A stretch of DNA of 62,922 nucleotides, from contig JAPEVF010000237.1 in the NCBI GenBank assembly GCA_029747585.1, forward strand, positions 1-62,922, given 5' to 3'. Both the position numbers and the translations under genes were made by a program. The stretch is from Pleurotus djamor. Its lineage: Eukaryota; Basidiomycota; Agaricomycetes; Agaricales; Pleurotaceae. Shown piece after piece: positions 47,701 through 61,260 of this stretch. Below the pieces are notes generated by a model. That model did no database searches, was not told the origin of the DNA, and worked only from the letters and a program-made list of their open reading frames with translations. How positions within the stretch are numbered: position 1 is the first letter of the stretch; each line of letters begins with the position of its first letter.

Positions 47701-49200
47701 CTGCATGGCACCAAGACTTTTCGAAGAACGGGAGGAAAGAAATCGAAAAAAGAAAAAAAAACGGTTGACTTACCGGGCATACCGGGAATCCCATACTGAG
47801 TCGGACTATACCCTCCCATTCCCAAGCCCAATCCACCGAGTCCACCGCCAAACCCATCCATCGTCGTTCCCAGCCCCAAACCCAAGCCCAAACCCCTCGA
47901 AGAGGGTGAATGCGTCGGGGGATATAAGGATTGCGAATTCGCATGATGATGTTGGGACTGGAGATGCAGTGAACTCCCCATCCCAACACCAGTCGTTCCA
48001 CCCACATGTATCCCCAACATCCCAATGCCCAACTCCCCCGCCGTGTCTAGCGGGGCGAACGGGTTTGGATGGGGATACGACGAGGTGAACCCTAGTGTTG
48101 ATGATGACGGTGACGAGGGGTGTGAATGCGAGTGTGAATGAGAGGACGAAGGATCATGGTAGGGCATCAAGTTCGCTCTCGGCGACCGTCGGTTGTTTCG
48201 CTGCGCATGGCCTTGGTGTGGGTGGTTCCTATGCGCTCCTGACGTCGATGCGGTGGTAGACGACGAGGAAGACGATGCCTGTTGCTGTTGCGAAGTCATC
48301 GGAGTCGTTCGCGGTTGACCGCGAATAAGGCCAGCCCTCGTCAGCTGGGCTTTGATGTCAGCTTTATACGCTTCTACGGCTTGCTTGTCCTATTTATAAC
48401 AAAGTGATGAGATGAGTAAAAAGGTGTTGGTTGAGAAGCGAGGATGTCGGGGGAAGAGATACAGCGAGTCCCCCGAAATATAAAAAAATATTTTTAAAAA
48501 AGAGATATAGTAAAAGAAGAGAGAAGGCAGATTGCGGTGTGGATATGATGTGAAGATGAACGCGTAAATGGATCAAGCAAATACACACGAATGTCGCGAA
48601 ATGACATGGCGAAGAGAACAATGTGTCAGGCAACTCACTCGCATCCAATCGGGCCTCTTTGGGCCCCAGCCCAAGCATTTTATCTTTAGACGGACGCACG
48701 TATGGCATGAATCGCCTTGCCGCTGTTCGTCGCATTTCTAAGATGTAAAAAGGCACACCAGTCAGTCAGAAGCCCGCATATACGGAGTTTTTCTTGGTGA
48801 TACGTACTTTGCGACGCAATCTGCAGGTCCTACACGCGTCATTTGGGTCAAGATCTGCTGGTAATGTGGGAGAAGAAGCAGTAAAGACATACCAGCAGCC
48901 ACCTTTGCTCGCTACCTGAGTGCGTGGTAAGTCCAAAGGAACTCTGTTTGGTGTAGTCTTTGAGCTCGTCGGTGAGTCCGCGGAGGGATCAGCGGAGGAG
49001 AGAGAGGGCAGCATGGGGTTTGTCGCTGGTGGGGGCGATGAGGAGGAGGACTTATTTGAGGAGGAGGCGAGGTATGAGGGATGTGGCGATGTAGGGGAGG
49101 TATTGGAAGTAGCTGTGGCTGTAACGTTGATCTCGTCGAGAGGCGATAGGCCTTGGTCGCTGTGTGATGGGGAGCTGAGAGGCGGGGACCTGTAGGCCAT
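44756..49200 (-). CDS. Zn2Cys6 transcription factor with long His/Ser/Asn-rich region
   Basis: Eight exons (49200-48893, 48829-48808, 48737-48639, 48389-47774, 47496-46841, 46317-45922, 45663-45153, 45081-44756) join in phase to 977 residues. The binuclear cluster at about 100-140 reads GGCWTCRLRRKKCDE and CHTCVRLKIKCLGWGPKRP (Cys spacing 2-6-8-2-6), split by two introns around a 22-nt exon. A short helix-forming linker follows (DKQAVEAYKADIKAQL). About 400 residues of Ser, His, Gly, Asn and Pro repeats come next (HSHSHSH, GLGLGLGLG). The regulatory domain begins near residue 545 (YYFENVRKVQYIFAGNSVT) and includes KTTMWFDVFSSISL and the C-terminal DWRESLLENSVLLLV. It should be a nuclear DNA-binding regulator; target genes are unknown. 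The start is the first ATG after the GC-rich leader at 49200. A longer in-frame extension upstream lacks conservation and contains an N. Confidence 0.88.
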
Positions 49201-52200
49201 GGATGACAGAGGCACGGGGTTGCGTTGTGTTATAAGAGTGGATTGGGCGGAGGAGTGCAGAAAAGAGAATAAGGCGGGAAGAGATGAGAGGAGGAGCAGT
49301 GTTTTTGGTCGGAAGGAAATATTTGACGAAGGGAGGACCGGACGCTGGAGCCCCGGGTGCTNGAGATGCGAGAGGTCGAGATTGGAGTTGGGTCGATGCG
49401 ATCTCAAATAGAAACAGAGCAGTTGGGAGAGAGGGCGTGAGAGAAGGCTATTCAGGTCACCCTCCACCTCTGCAAGCCCTCTCTCCATCCTCATCGGACT
49501 AGCCCCATCCCACACGGTATCTATTTCCCTCCGTCCCCCTTGTCCGTTGCAAATCACTGGCCACTACCGCACGCCACGCAGAGAAATCCATGCAAAGCAA
49601 GTAGCCCGTGTTATTGCAGAAATCGTCTTTGGCTCGTTCGTCCTGGCTAGAGTGTCGTCAGTGTCGATGAAATGCGAAGCGAATGGCTGTGTCATCGTGT
49701 TCGTCCCTGATCAAGCGCATTAGTCAGCCTCCGATGCTCCCACGCCCCTTCAGATTTCCTTTTCAGATCCGTCACACGTCGTCACACCCTCGATCACCTC
49801 CGTTGCTGGGGCATTCCGCAACATCTCAACCACTCCGCACCCTACATAGCTAAACTCTCTCTCCCACTCTCTGTCACTCACTCACAACCATAAGGCATCA
49901 GCTCCACTGTCCACGGCAGCAACATCTATACGCACGTCTCTACCAAACTACCTACCAATGTCATAGAGTCCCTCATATACGGTAGTATACCACTGACTGA
50001 CATGGATCTTTCGCTTGTGCACTCTCAAACGTCGCAGTCAAATACGCCGTATAGCACCCGCATCATACCCTCCATCAAATATCACTCGTAGATTCTCACC
50101 ATCCCCCTTCGATGCGATTTGACAACAAAAGCAAAAATAATGTCCATTCTACCGGACGCAGCAGCCCGACGGAAACCCAAATAAATAGGTCTGGCAGCGT
50201 AGCCGTCCGTGTCGAGGTCAGGTCGAGATCAATTGCAAATGGCCCACAACCCGGGCCGCGGGATCACCTGGCTCTCCTCCCCCACGTCAGTCTGAATCAT
50301 GCTGGAGTAGTAGATGATAAAGTTCGTACTACGACTCTACATACATACAAGTTTAGATTACCGAGATGTCCATTCCATCCAATTATCATCATCCATCACC
50401 CAACCAATCAATCAAATACCCACCGTTTTGAAGCGTCCATATCTCAGACAAGATCATGTTCTCTATACATACAAGTTACAAAGTTACCACGGACATCATA
50501 CGTCGCGTCGCGTCCAAGTAATACCCATCCATCTTCAAGCTTCAAAAACGAACGTTCAACGATGGAAATCCGAACGAACCCTAAATCCACTCGAAACTCG
50601 AAACACACGCCACTGTAGTCTGCCATCACCAGTTGTCGCCGTGTAATTCTTCCAAGCTGTACCTCCACAATCGAACGTGCTACCCTCCTGCCTCAAACAT
50701 ATCAGCACACATATATCACTCTATCCAAGTCACCGAGTCTGATCAAGCACGGCTCTAGTTTCTCCTGCGAGAGTAAGTAGCCACCGTCACCGTCACCATT
50801 GCAACCCGATCTCGGGGGGACGTCTAAACCTATACGCTCGCCACAGTCAGACTCTTTACGCGGACTACTAATAGTAAATGCACTGCGCCATCTACCGTGC
50901 CAGACTCCAGTGCACTGGACGCCACCAACTCCTACGCGACTACACAGAAAGAGAGACTCAGTCGTCGTCAAGTCGACACTCCAATCCAAACTCAAACTTA
51001 AAGGCACGGAAACTGGCACTGGCACTGATAGCCTTTGATGCACTGGATGCTTTGATGGTGGGTATCGATCTCTGCCTTTCCTTTCGAACATTTCAATACG
51101 AACCTTTAGATACTCCCAACCCTCAAAACTGGCATCGCCTCTCGTACTCCGGCATACCTATTACTTGCTCTATGTATAAGTAGAGTAGAGTATCAGTTCG
51201 CGCATCTACTACTCTCAGATCCAAGTTCGGATTCGTTCCCATCGAATCTCAATAAGTCTTTTCTTAACCTTCCAATCACATTTCACGATGTCTCTCTAAA
51301 TGATAAGGTATCCAAGTCGTACTTGGGAAGAACGTTAACACGCAACGCCACCATCGAGAGTCGGACGCAGCACGAGTCATGATGATTGTGACCCTAAGTC
51401 CCTAACCTTACATCCTCCTTTTATCCTTTTCTGGATGGTGTCTCAGTAAGTAATTGAATGACTTGGTTAGTGGGTGAGTGGGTGAGTAAGAAGAGTATGA
51501 TGCCTTCCTCCGGCAGACTCGTCGGTCGGTAGCATGTGCAACGCTCCAAGGCCCTTGACTCCACAGGGGCCACTCCTGATCGAGGTGATCGGCGATGCTT
51601 TACTGGCAAGTCCCACTTCCCACTTCCCCGTATCCCACAGGTTCATCCACACACGCACTTTCTCTTTCTTCCAAGATACCCGAGCTCTGAATCTGACTTG
51701 CCCATAGGGTCCTGGATTTACATTCTAACCGGGGAAGTTGCATCTAAGCGAATTATCGAAGTCTACGAAAAAAGAAGAAGAAGCAGAAGACGATTAAAGC
51801 AAAGGTACCATCAAAGTTTCAACGTAGTTGAGTATGTTCCATACCGACTTGAAGAACAATACTCCAACGTAAATCACTGATTTCCTCACTTCTGTGGAAT
51901 TACTGATCGCGTATGTGGTATATGTACACCTCCAGGGTCGAATGCATCAATATTCAATCCCCTCAGCATCACTCACGCACAGGCCGCGACGCTTCTGTGC
52001 TGCTCTAACTCACATCCTTACATGGTCATTCCCGAAGGAAACGTCCGCAAGTGCAAACCAAACCTTCTCACTCTAATTCCATTTCTAGGACGATCCTCAT
52101 CCTACTGAAGCAGGATCATCGAGGCTTGAGCGTACCGACGATCCCTGAAACGGAAAAACGGAGATATCATATTATAAGAAAAAGTAATATTTATTTTGCA

Positions 52201-55200
52201 TGTTGATTATATGAGCCTGGGATCTCCGAGAAGGTAGGACTCGGTCATCCTTGGCTAGCGCCTCTGCCTTCCCCAACCCTTGGAACCAGCTTGGAAAGGA
52301 AACAGAATGGGGTGGAACGAGGCGGGATCGCCGTCGTAGCGCAAGTGGAAGTGGAAGTGTTGGCGAGTTCACCGTTCTCGGGGTCAACGTTTCCATACGT
52401 ACCTTTACCCTTCAATATTCAATACAGGTTGTGCGACCTACGGCCTACGGGCCCTTTCCACCCAACACCTCAACACCTCGTACGTCGTACTCAGAGTCAC
52501 GCGTCGAACGATTCCGGTCGTTGCTGCTGCGGTCGTACTTACATTTTCCGATGTTCGTATTCCTGATTCCTTGGCAAGCAAAGTTTTTTCTTGCTGACTG
52601 ATCGACTCGACTACTCCCGCCGCTGTTGACGTTGCTTGCTTAGTATGCTCTTTGATGCGGACGTCGTGACGTCCCCCAAATCTTTGACTTGATTATCAAT
52701 GCTTCAAATTGTTGGTCACTATCTGCAAAGCTCGTTCGTTGCTTTCTACTCGGACGCTATCCTAGTAGTACCTTCCAAGTACCTGGTGCGCCACCGACAA
52801 CCGGATACACGGTACACCTATGTACATACAGATTCCAGAATGACGCGTCACCAACACCCGACGGCATCATTCCAAGATACTCTCCTGCTCTTTGGATTAC
52901 TCGAACCTTCACTCGAACCTAACCTAGCCTATACCTGTGCTACTGAGAGTGAAACCACTAGCACGCACGCCTCACCCTTCACCCTCATCAACATCCCTCG
53001 ATTATCCCTCGTACACATAGCCTGAAAACACCGATTTTCCATGTGGACCACACCTGCATCCCTGCACCCCTGCCTCCGCAAAGTCCACGCCCCCATACAC
53101 CTGGGCCCCGTCCTTTCTTCTTCCTTCTTCTTTCAATTGAACAAACTGAATATAATCTGCCGTAAATACTTGCCCCGCCGCTTGGGCTCGAGTTTCAAAT
53201 TTCATTTCTCAAGGATCATAAGAAGCATTTCTCCAAGGATCTCAAGTCAGGACATACATCATGCTTCGCAACATCCCGAAGTCTAAGAATATCCTCTCGA
53301 GCTCGGAAGCAGACCCTTCAAGTTAGTTACTCTCTACTCTTCCCGAGATGAGCTCTTCCTGTTGCTTACTCGCCAAAGCGTTCCGTGGTACCGTGGTACC
53401 GTTCAGGAGGTTTAGGGGTTACCCTGACATGCACAGTCTGTGAGGTGTCGGCACGACGACCTAGAACACTGAGCAGGCGCCGCCGTCGCCTGAGTCTCTA
53501 CTGCTTCCGCCTGTCACTAGCTCTCCGTCCGTATTTCTCCCCGTCTCTTTGGCCCAAATGGAGGTTTCCCCGCCGGAGAAAGATGCGGCTGCGGCTGCTC
53601 TATGACTTACGACTTACGACGAATGATAGGGTAGAAAAATCAATAAAAGATGGAGAATAATAAAACTCGCTTGCTCACCGCGTAAACCCATTGGTCGAAA
53701 CAAGGTGGTATGTGCTATATGCGCTTGAAAGTTACTTACTCGTATACTCGTAAAGGGTAGAGATGAAACACGACTTCCAGTACTTACATCAAAGTTCTGG
53801 AACTTGGACTTGGGATGATCTACCGTCGTAGTCCCCGGGTGGCGCACGATAAGTCCGGATGGGCAAACGGACTTCTACGTTCCTAATTGTACTTACCTAG
53901 GGCGCCTGATGCGGCGTGCTTCTTGACATGCGTATGCTTCGTTTCCAAGGATCTGACATTGAATATTGGATGGATGCGTTGCTCGATGTGAAATCTCGAC
54001 CCCGGAGAGGTATCGAAAATGTCGCAGTCACTAGTTGTGTTGAACGTGGAACATTGATCCCTCGAAGTTCGAAGTGTGTAAGTTTGAAATTCGGAGGAGC
54101 TACTCAACGGTAACCGTCACCTATCCAACAAACAGACAGGCAAATATGAGCGGATCTATCAGTGGAAGCAGGATACCTCTCCAGGGACCGAAAGGACGCA
54201 TGCCATAAAACCATAATTTCGGTGAGGTCCGAGCCTAAATCAACGTTCAACCCGGTATTCTCGCAGAACTCGTTCAGGGCTCAAGGTCTTCCTACAGATC
54301 CGTTGAAACTGTGGGATCTCGGCATCGAGGACTAGAAGTCAGCGGGAGCTGTAGTTGGTGAAGCGCTGAGCGAATGAACGTTTGAACGTGCACGCTATAC
54401 CGTACGGGACCAGCGAAAGTGCGGTGATTTAACGACGGCTATTCAGTGTAATTTTTGGATAAATAGTGGTTTGATGGGTTAAGGAGGTTCGTCTCCTTGA
54501 AGCCTTCGGCTTCGAGCTTCAGATACCTCCACTTGGATTCCTCTTGGTATCTACATAGGACGCGAACGTTGGACTTGGACTTGAGTAAGGAGTTCCCGCT
54601 TTCTTGGGAGTTGGGAACGATCGCAATCAAAAAATCAAAATTCGGAGGCGCGAGATGCCGGGAGATGGAGTTTAGAAGGAGTGCGTATTTTTGTTATGTT
54701 GTGTGTTGCTCTCGATGGTCTGTGGAAAGTTGCGGTTCTATTTCAAGAAGGAAGTAAACGAACGGAAGTATAAATTTCAAGGGACCCTCCGTCCCCCTAT
54801 CCGGTGTTCTAAGTAGTCTGGCTCTCCGGGCTCCCAGGCTGATGTGCACACTTTCGCAGTCAACCATGACCTTGATCTTTGATATCTCCCGCAATTAGCC
54901 AACTTGACGGAGTTCTATGTGGACCCTCACAGTAGTGATTGAAGTACGTATCCACAACATACCATGAGCCTCCTGATTCTTCAGCATTTTCATTGGAGCA
55001 CATCCTTTCGGAATGAAAAATCCCTCCAAGCGTGCATTGTACTCGAATCAAGTAGCTCCTGGGCAAGTTAACGGCGGCGGCGTCGAAGCCATCAAAATAA
55101 ACATCGTTTGCCATCAACTGGCCAAAGAAGTGTTGACGGGAATTGATGGGCCCACATCGGACGAGTGATCATCCCGACTCCCACGTGCCGAGAGATCGAG

Positions 55201-57300
55201 CTTCTCCATGTTCTTACTACTCCCACCTCCGCAACATCACTTCTGCGGTTCCTGCTTGGGGGCAGCCTTGTTCAATATGTTCCTATCTTTGCCACTCTGC
55301 TCTCTCCGTCACTGATTACGTTGGTATTCAGCGAATGTTGACCGGACGTAAGTAGGTCGATACAGCGAGAAGCTGTGCATTGCGACATAGCGGCACGATA
55401 TGGAGACCTTCATGTCAACCCATGTCACGATAAGCCATGCCAGTGACATACTTGCTCGCGGTCGTACTGCACTACTAGTCTCTCGTAACCGATGAGAATT
55501 TTGCGAAGTTTCTACTACCGATGCCGTGAAAGTGTTGGTCGAGGTTAGCGGCTAGCAACAACCCCCAACTTGTCTCATACGTGCCATCGAGTGACTGATC
55601 GCATGAGGGGATGATACCATAGGTTTCTCTGATATGTTTTCCGAGGATTGATCTACCGGCCTGCCTGGCTCTTTGTCTAAAATTACACCTCCGAAACACC
55701 CAACCATCAAATCGTCAAGGGATGCCAGGTCCATCACCCTGCCTTGTTTTATTTTCCTCCGGTGGGTGACCACACTCTCCACGACATTGATAGACTCATC
55801 ATCCACGCGGAGGAAGCAACACGAGGCCAGAGATAAACATAGCCTATGTCTCTCTGCATTCTAGTGCATACATCGTTGCACTGGACCCAGGGAAGCCCGA
55901 CCCCCAAAACTCCGTACTCCGTAATCCATACGGCGTAATCGCGACACTACCTACAGCTTGCCAACCTTATTTAGAGATCTTAGCATCACACCAAAAGTAC
56001 AAAGGCACCGGGCTTTATACGTCGTACCGCAAGGAGCGTCCAGTAGTGTTCTGGGTGAGGCTGTACACTTTTGACGGGGTGAGATCATCCGGAGAGATCG
56101 AACCCATGCGTTCATACCTACGTATGGCTCAAAATGATCGGGAAAGAATTCGAAGTTGATTGAGACGAAGGTTTTGCGTGCCTAAGTACAAGGCAGTTAT
56201 TTTCAGAGGGAAGATGGTGGCATCGCTTTGGAAAACTGACTCGTACCCGCACGCGAGAATTTTATACAAACGCAAGCGTATATCATTGAACATTGCAGTG
56301 TAAGTAAAAGCCAAGGAAAGATGTCGAACAAGTCTAGGTATGTACAGCGACGTCGAACCTAGGCGATACTGGGGGAAAAAGACAATGTGAGTAGGTACGG
56401 ATACAGCTGCGTTACAACACTAGCACAACAAGGGTGGGTAAAGTCCGGTGATGAGATGAGCAGGGGAAAGCTTGATAGGTGCGAGATGGGGAGTGGAGGA
56501 TTGGGAATGGATGGATTGGAGAGACAAAGGAAGGGGGAGATGGCGTATGAAATGAAGTGTATGTTTCGGATGTTGGTTACCGGTATGTATATTTCGTGGT
56601 TTTATGCGTGAATTATAAGAGGAAGGCATGGAGAAGAAGAAAAAANGAAACAAAGCAAGAAAAAGAGGCAACATCGTATGATGATTTCGTTATTTCTTCG
56701 AGATATACAGAGAAGAGGAGGAGAGAAAAAGCCGGAAGGTTGAACATGCGGAGAGATACAAGTACATGGTCGAGAGCAAGAACAACAAGGGAAACGCACG
56801 GGAAACGAGGAGAAAGACAGAGGAAAGCGAGCAGCGAGCTCTAAACGCGGTTCGCGTGGATAGAACTCGTGCAAAGACTTTCTATTGTTGCAGAATCGTG
56901 TATACCCGAGAGACGAAAGCTTGACGAGGAAGACGGAGGGATAGTGATCCACATAAAGATGTTTTTTTCGTGTTTGATGTTTAACGGCCGATAAGGTTTA
57001 GAGAGGTCGAGGAGAGTATGGATGCAAGGCCAATAGATAGAGAAAAAGAAAGGGGGAATTTACTCGTTTGAGCGATAGATGCTGATCGACGGGGTACGAT
57101 GATTCGAATCGAGCAAGCAACGAGGAAGGAGGGAGAGGATTTCTCTATATCACCGAACACACAAACGCACCACCTACCGCCCACTACCCACGACATCCTG
57201 GCAAACGAAAAGAATTTCTTGATTGGATCCTCGCCCCCGAACCTCATTGCTCGCTTGTAGACGCATCGTACGCGCGCAGCTCCTCAACTACCGCCCGTGA
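49201..57300. other. 8.1-kb gene-free interval upstream of the 44.8-kb Zn2Cys6 gene
   Basis: No frame above about 170 residues and none with a recognisable domain. Rich in short direct and inverted repeats of the CGTACG/TACGACTTACGA kind (for example around 53.6 kb) and in pyrimidine-rich tracts. The left part must carry the promoter and leader of the leftward regulator. The right part is 3' flank of the 57.3-kb regulator. Confidence 0.5.
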
Positions 57301-59707
57301 TCATACCAGCAGGATGCCAGACCGTCTCAAGGGGTCCCTCCACTTGACAGTAGCACTCTTGCCATCCCTGTCGTACTGGTCCCAGATTTCCTGCAACAAC
57401 TTCTTGATCGCCGTGCAATTGCCCACATGGTCACTACTCTGCCTGGTCAAGTGCGCAAGCAACATCTCCCGATCGCTTCTCTTGCTCGTGAACACACCGC
57501 AGAAGAAGAGGCTGAACACCGTGCTCCGCACAATAGACCGTTCCAGACGTTGTTCGCGGATAGTGTGGTTCGGGATACTGCGAAGGCGAAGGATGGTGTC
57601 TTGGACGGCTCGAGTGACTTCGGGAACTTGTGGACGATCACCAGAGATAATGGAATGTAGCCATGCCAGGGTCGAGCTACGGAAGATAGCCGCCGTAGCC
57701 AGTCGACAGGATTCTTCATCATCCACGGGCTCGGTAGAAGAAGTCGAAAGCGCCGTATGTGTAAGCGCCCCGACGATCTCAGATCCCCTCGACACCAGTT
57801 CCATGACGCTCAAAGCACCGTGTTGGAACCTATCCTGCTTCCAACAAGAGAGAGCAGAGGTCTGCGCCATCGCCCAGAACGTATTGTTATCGCATCCCAT
57901 GACATCGAGCATGTCGACCACGCGGGGAAGGGTTCCATCATCAATGGTCGCACCGCTTGGCGAGAAAGCGGCGTCGATGAGCTGGAGGTAGTGTGGGGGT
58001 TCCTGAACCGTCACGGAAGCGATGACATCGAACCATAGCGTCGTCTTGATGATGAAGGAGATTTTCTCGTCGGTGATGCGCGACAGGGCGTCGGCGGGGT
58101 TTTCGAATTGGGCAAGAAGACTATCGACGTAGGAAAACGCGACGCGGAGCCAAGCCATCCAACTGCCCACCCCTCCGTCGAACAAGAGAGACGAGATGAC
58201 AAGCAGGGCCGCCATGGCGGCCTCAGCTGTGTATCCATGTTGAGGAGAAGCAAAGCCTTGAGCAACCTGGAGAGCTGAGGAGTAGCCGTCTCCCTGATGG
58301 AAGAGGGACTGAACCAACTCGTCATACAGTTGCGACGCAGGGTGTTCAACACGCGTCAATGCCCTATCCTCAGCATTGGCCTTTTGACGCTTATGTTGAT
58401 GAATACTGGCGAGGATTTTGACTGCCTGCCTCGACAGTGGATTTTCATGTATATCTTTGAAAATCATTGTCGCCGTCGAAGACTTATCAGCGAGGAGATA
58501 CTGAATGTTGACGACAGTTTGCATATAATGCTCGACCAAGTGGTCGATGAATGGAGTTGGATTCAAATAATGCTGAGGCGACTGACGGGAGTAGGACACG
58601 CTCATGTTAGATGTTGGACTGCTTGCATCCGCGAAGAGCGCTGGGTCAAGCTGCTGTTCATCGTCATATGCTGAACCGTCATCAGACAAGCTTGAAGTGT
58701 ACAGCGGGCCAAACGAGCTCCTCTTTGAGGGCTCAGTGCTTCTGTATTGCATAGGATCCTTGAATGGGAGCATGGCAACTACGAAGGGATTTGTTGAGTA
58801 TCATTACATATTACTTATTATTCACTCAGTCTTACATGGTGACGGGGGCACTAGACTAGGGTCTGACAAAGGAGGAGGATGGGGCTGTGGAGGAGAATAA
58901 GCAGCAAATCGAGGTTCAGGCTGAGGACCGGGGGCATAAAAGTGAGTGCTTGGAGACGAAGGTCTCAAGTCGTGTGGGGGAGGCACCAAGCCTACCAGGG
59001 GAATCGTGAGGGTGCGAAGAAGTATGTCGTATCCTTGGACATACCTGCGTAAGGAGGGAGGTGGGGAGGTGGTGGTGCGTTGTGTGGCCAAGGCAGGGCA
59101 TTGAGTAAGAGGTGGGGAGGAGCGCCCGAGAGAAGGAGTTGGGGTTGTTGCTGTGGCTGTTGGTGCATGGCCGCATCTTGTTCGCCAATGAGCCGCAGAA
59201 TCTGCGGCTCTTGCTCAGCGTTACGGGGACCAGAGCCAGAATGACCCTTGATCATGCCCTGCGAAGCCAGGAAGGTCTTGATCTTCTCTCGCAGCTCGAC
59301 AACATTTTTTTTGTTCCTGGGAAATTCATTTTCAATTCATACGCGCTGGTCAACGCCCACGACAACGACGACATACCCTGAGCCACTCGGGTCGTTTCGC
59401 GCCAAAGCCCAAACACTCCAACCGCAACCGGACACAGGTCTGGCAATGCCCGTGTTCGTCTTGGGTTTCGTCGCATTTCTAAAACAACAAAAGTGGGTTA
59501 GTCATCGATGTCGACGACGATGAAAAAGGGGTCTTTTTGTGGGCGCGACATGAGCGCTGCGATGAAGAGAATAGCGTTTACCTTGCGACGGATTCTGCAC
59601 GTGTAGCATCCCGACTTAGCGCGTACAGCGCCTTTGGCCTTTGGCGCTCCCGGCGTTCCCTGGGCTGCAGCCGCCTTCTGCGCCTTTGCGGAGGGTGACT
59701 TTGGCAT
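57301..59707 (-). CDS. Zn2Cys6 transcription factor, paralogue of the 44.8-kb gene
   Basis: Five exons: 59707-59582, 59478-59377, 59316-59045, 58991-58836, 58778-57301, about 710 residues. The basic N-terminus leads into the cluster SGCYTCRIRRKKCDETQ and CQTCVRLRLECLGFGAKRP (Cys spacing 2-6-9-2-6). A linker ends LREKIKTFLASQGMIKG, and a Gln/Pro-rich stretch (QQPQQQPQ, PPPPHLPPY) follows. The regulatory domain covers the last 470 residues: HYMQTVVNIQYLLADKSSTA, AMAALLVISSLLFDGG, KTTLWFDVIASVTV, GCDNNTFWAMAQTSALSCWK and terminal WRDPLRRSGILLV. Introns lie at the same two places in and after the cluster as in the 44.8-kb gene. The third exon starts with a run of eight A that puts the acceptor one base out of frame; seven A would restore it (see findings). 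Nuclear regulator, targets unknown. Confidence 0.85.
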
Positions 59708-61260
59708 GAGATGATGGAGGTAGAGAAGAAAGAGAGGATGAGGATGGGATGGAGAGCGAGCAGAAGGCCAAGACTGTGTGTGTCGTTGCTTGGTTGATTG
59801 GGAAGTGGGGGCGGAGGAGGGAGGTCGAGTTGTTAGAGAGAGAGAAAAAGGGGGTGGGGGTTATATGTGTCCGTGCTCCCTCGCAAAACGAAGAAAAATG
59901 TTTTCCTCATCTTTGCCTCTGGGAATTCAACACGTTCAAACTCCGCAAACAGAGTTTCGGGGTCCTCGTCTGACTCGGCATAGATCGTCCAAATGTTCCA
60001 GGATCTCACCAGAAATCCCAAGATACCTCCTTGGACACATTCAGTCGCTTTGACAGAACAAAGGGAAGATTCCTGGACGAGAGACATAAAGCACAATCTC
60101 CTCCGGCCTCGTTTCAATTCACCGACAATCCCGGGAAAATGGGCGCTCCCTTCCCGTCGTTCCCTTCACAACAACTCTATCCACTCCGCGCTTAGCGGTC
60201 CTCTAAAACCCCATCTACGTACGACCATAATTACCTTCTTCAACGAGCCATATGCACGCACCCTTCTTTGATTTTTTTATATGATCGAATCACCTCCGAG
60301 TTTGAGGTGGTCCTTAGTCTCGTAAAGGGTCAACGATAGGTCCATGCATTCCAAGGCAAATTTGCAATGGACACAATGGAGATTATCTATCTGTACTTGG
60401 TCCTCGACGGTGATGTATTGACGGGATGCCATACAAACTCAAGGAGGAACATTACCATCACTCCTTACGCATCAACTTGTTTTACCTCTCGGATGCTAAC
60501 TCCCTAGTTATCAACAGATTTACCTGACGTGCACATATGTTTGAGTCTTTGATGAATTGATGTAATTGATCTTCTGAAACTTGAGAGAGAGAGAGGGTGC
60601 GGGAACGTGTAGACTTGGATGTAGACGCACTGAGAAGAAGAGAGAAGGATCGGGCAAAGGAGACGTGATTGGGAGTAGGATCAACGGGTGGATATCGTAG
60701 GTGTCAAATGAAAGGTGGTCTAGTAAATGAGGGGCGTAGTAGGGAGCAGTGTTCTACGGGTCGATTGGAAGGTATTGTACGTTTGCAAGACAGCGTAACT
60801 CAAGAGGGAGGGGGAGGGGAAAGAGCAAAAAGAGTAAGTTATCATCCAACCAAAAAGAAATATTCAATGCAAAACNTGGGAGAGAGATAAACAAANCGAG
60901 GAGGGAGACGACGGGTTAAGCGAGCTAGCAAGCAATTTTCAACAACCAAGAAGAAAGCCTATAATTTTTTGAATTGAAGCGCAGTTTCAAGAACGAGGGT
61001 GTAATCCAATGGAACTCCGAGAGCACGGGAAAGAGATCGTAGACGAGCGCGTGAGGGAAGGGATCCGAACAACGAGAATCGATGGCGAGCAGAGCGCCGA
61101 GGGTGGGTAAAGAGAAAGGGGAAACATAGACGAGCACAAATCCAAAAAACTGACGCGGTCGGCTAGCGGTATATAACCGACCGCATACCACAACTACCCC
61201 ACACCGTCGATCCCCCGCATCCGCTAGCGAACGGAGAGCGAAGGCGGAAAAGGCGCTCTT
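59708..61260. other. Intergenic region upstream of the 57.3-kb regulator
   Basis: About 1.55 kb. CATATAA on the minus strand at 59861-59867, 154 bp upstream of the regulator ATG, is a possible TATA box. Two N bases lie near 60.9 kb. No gene recognised. Confidence 0.4.
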
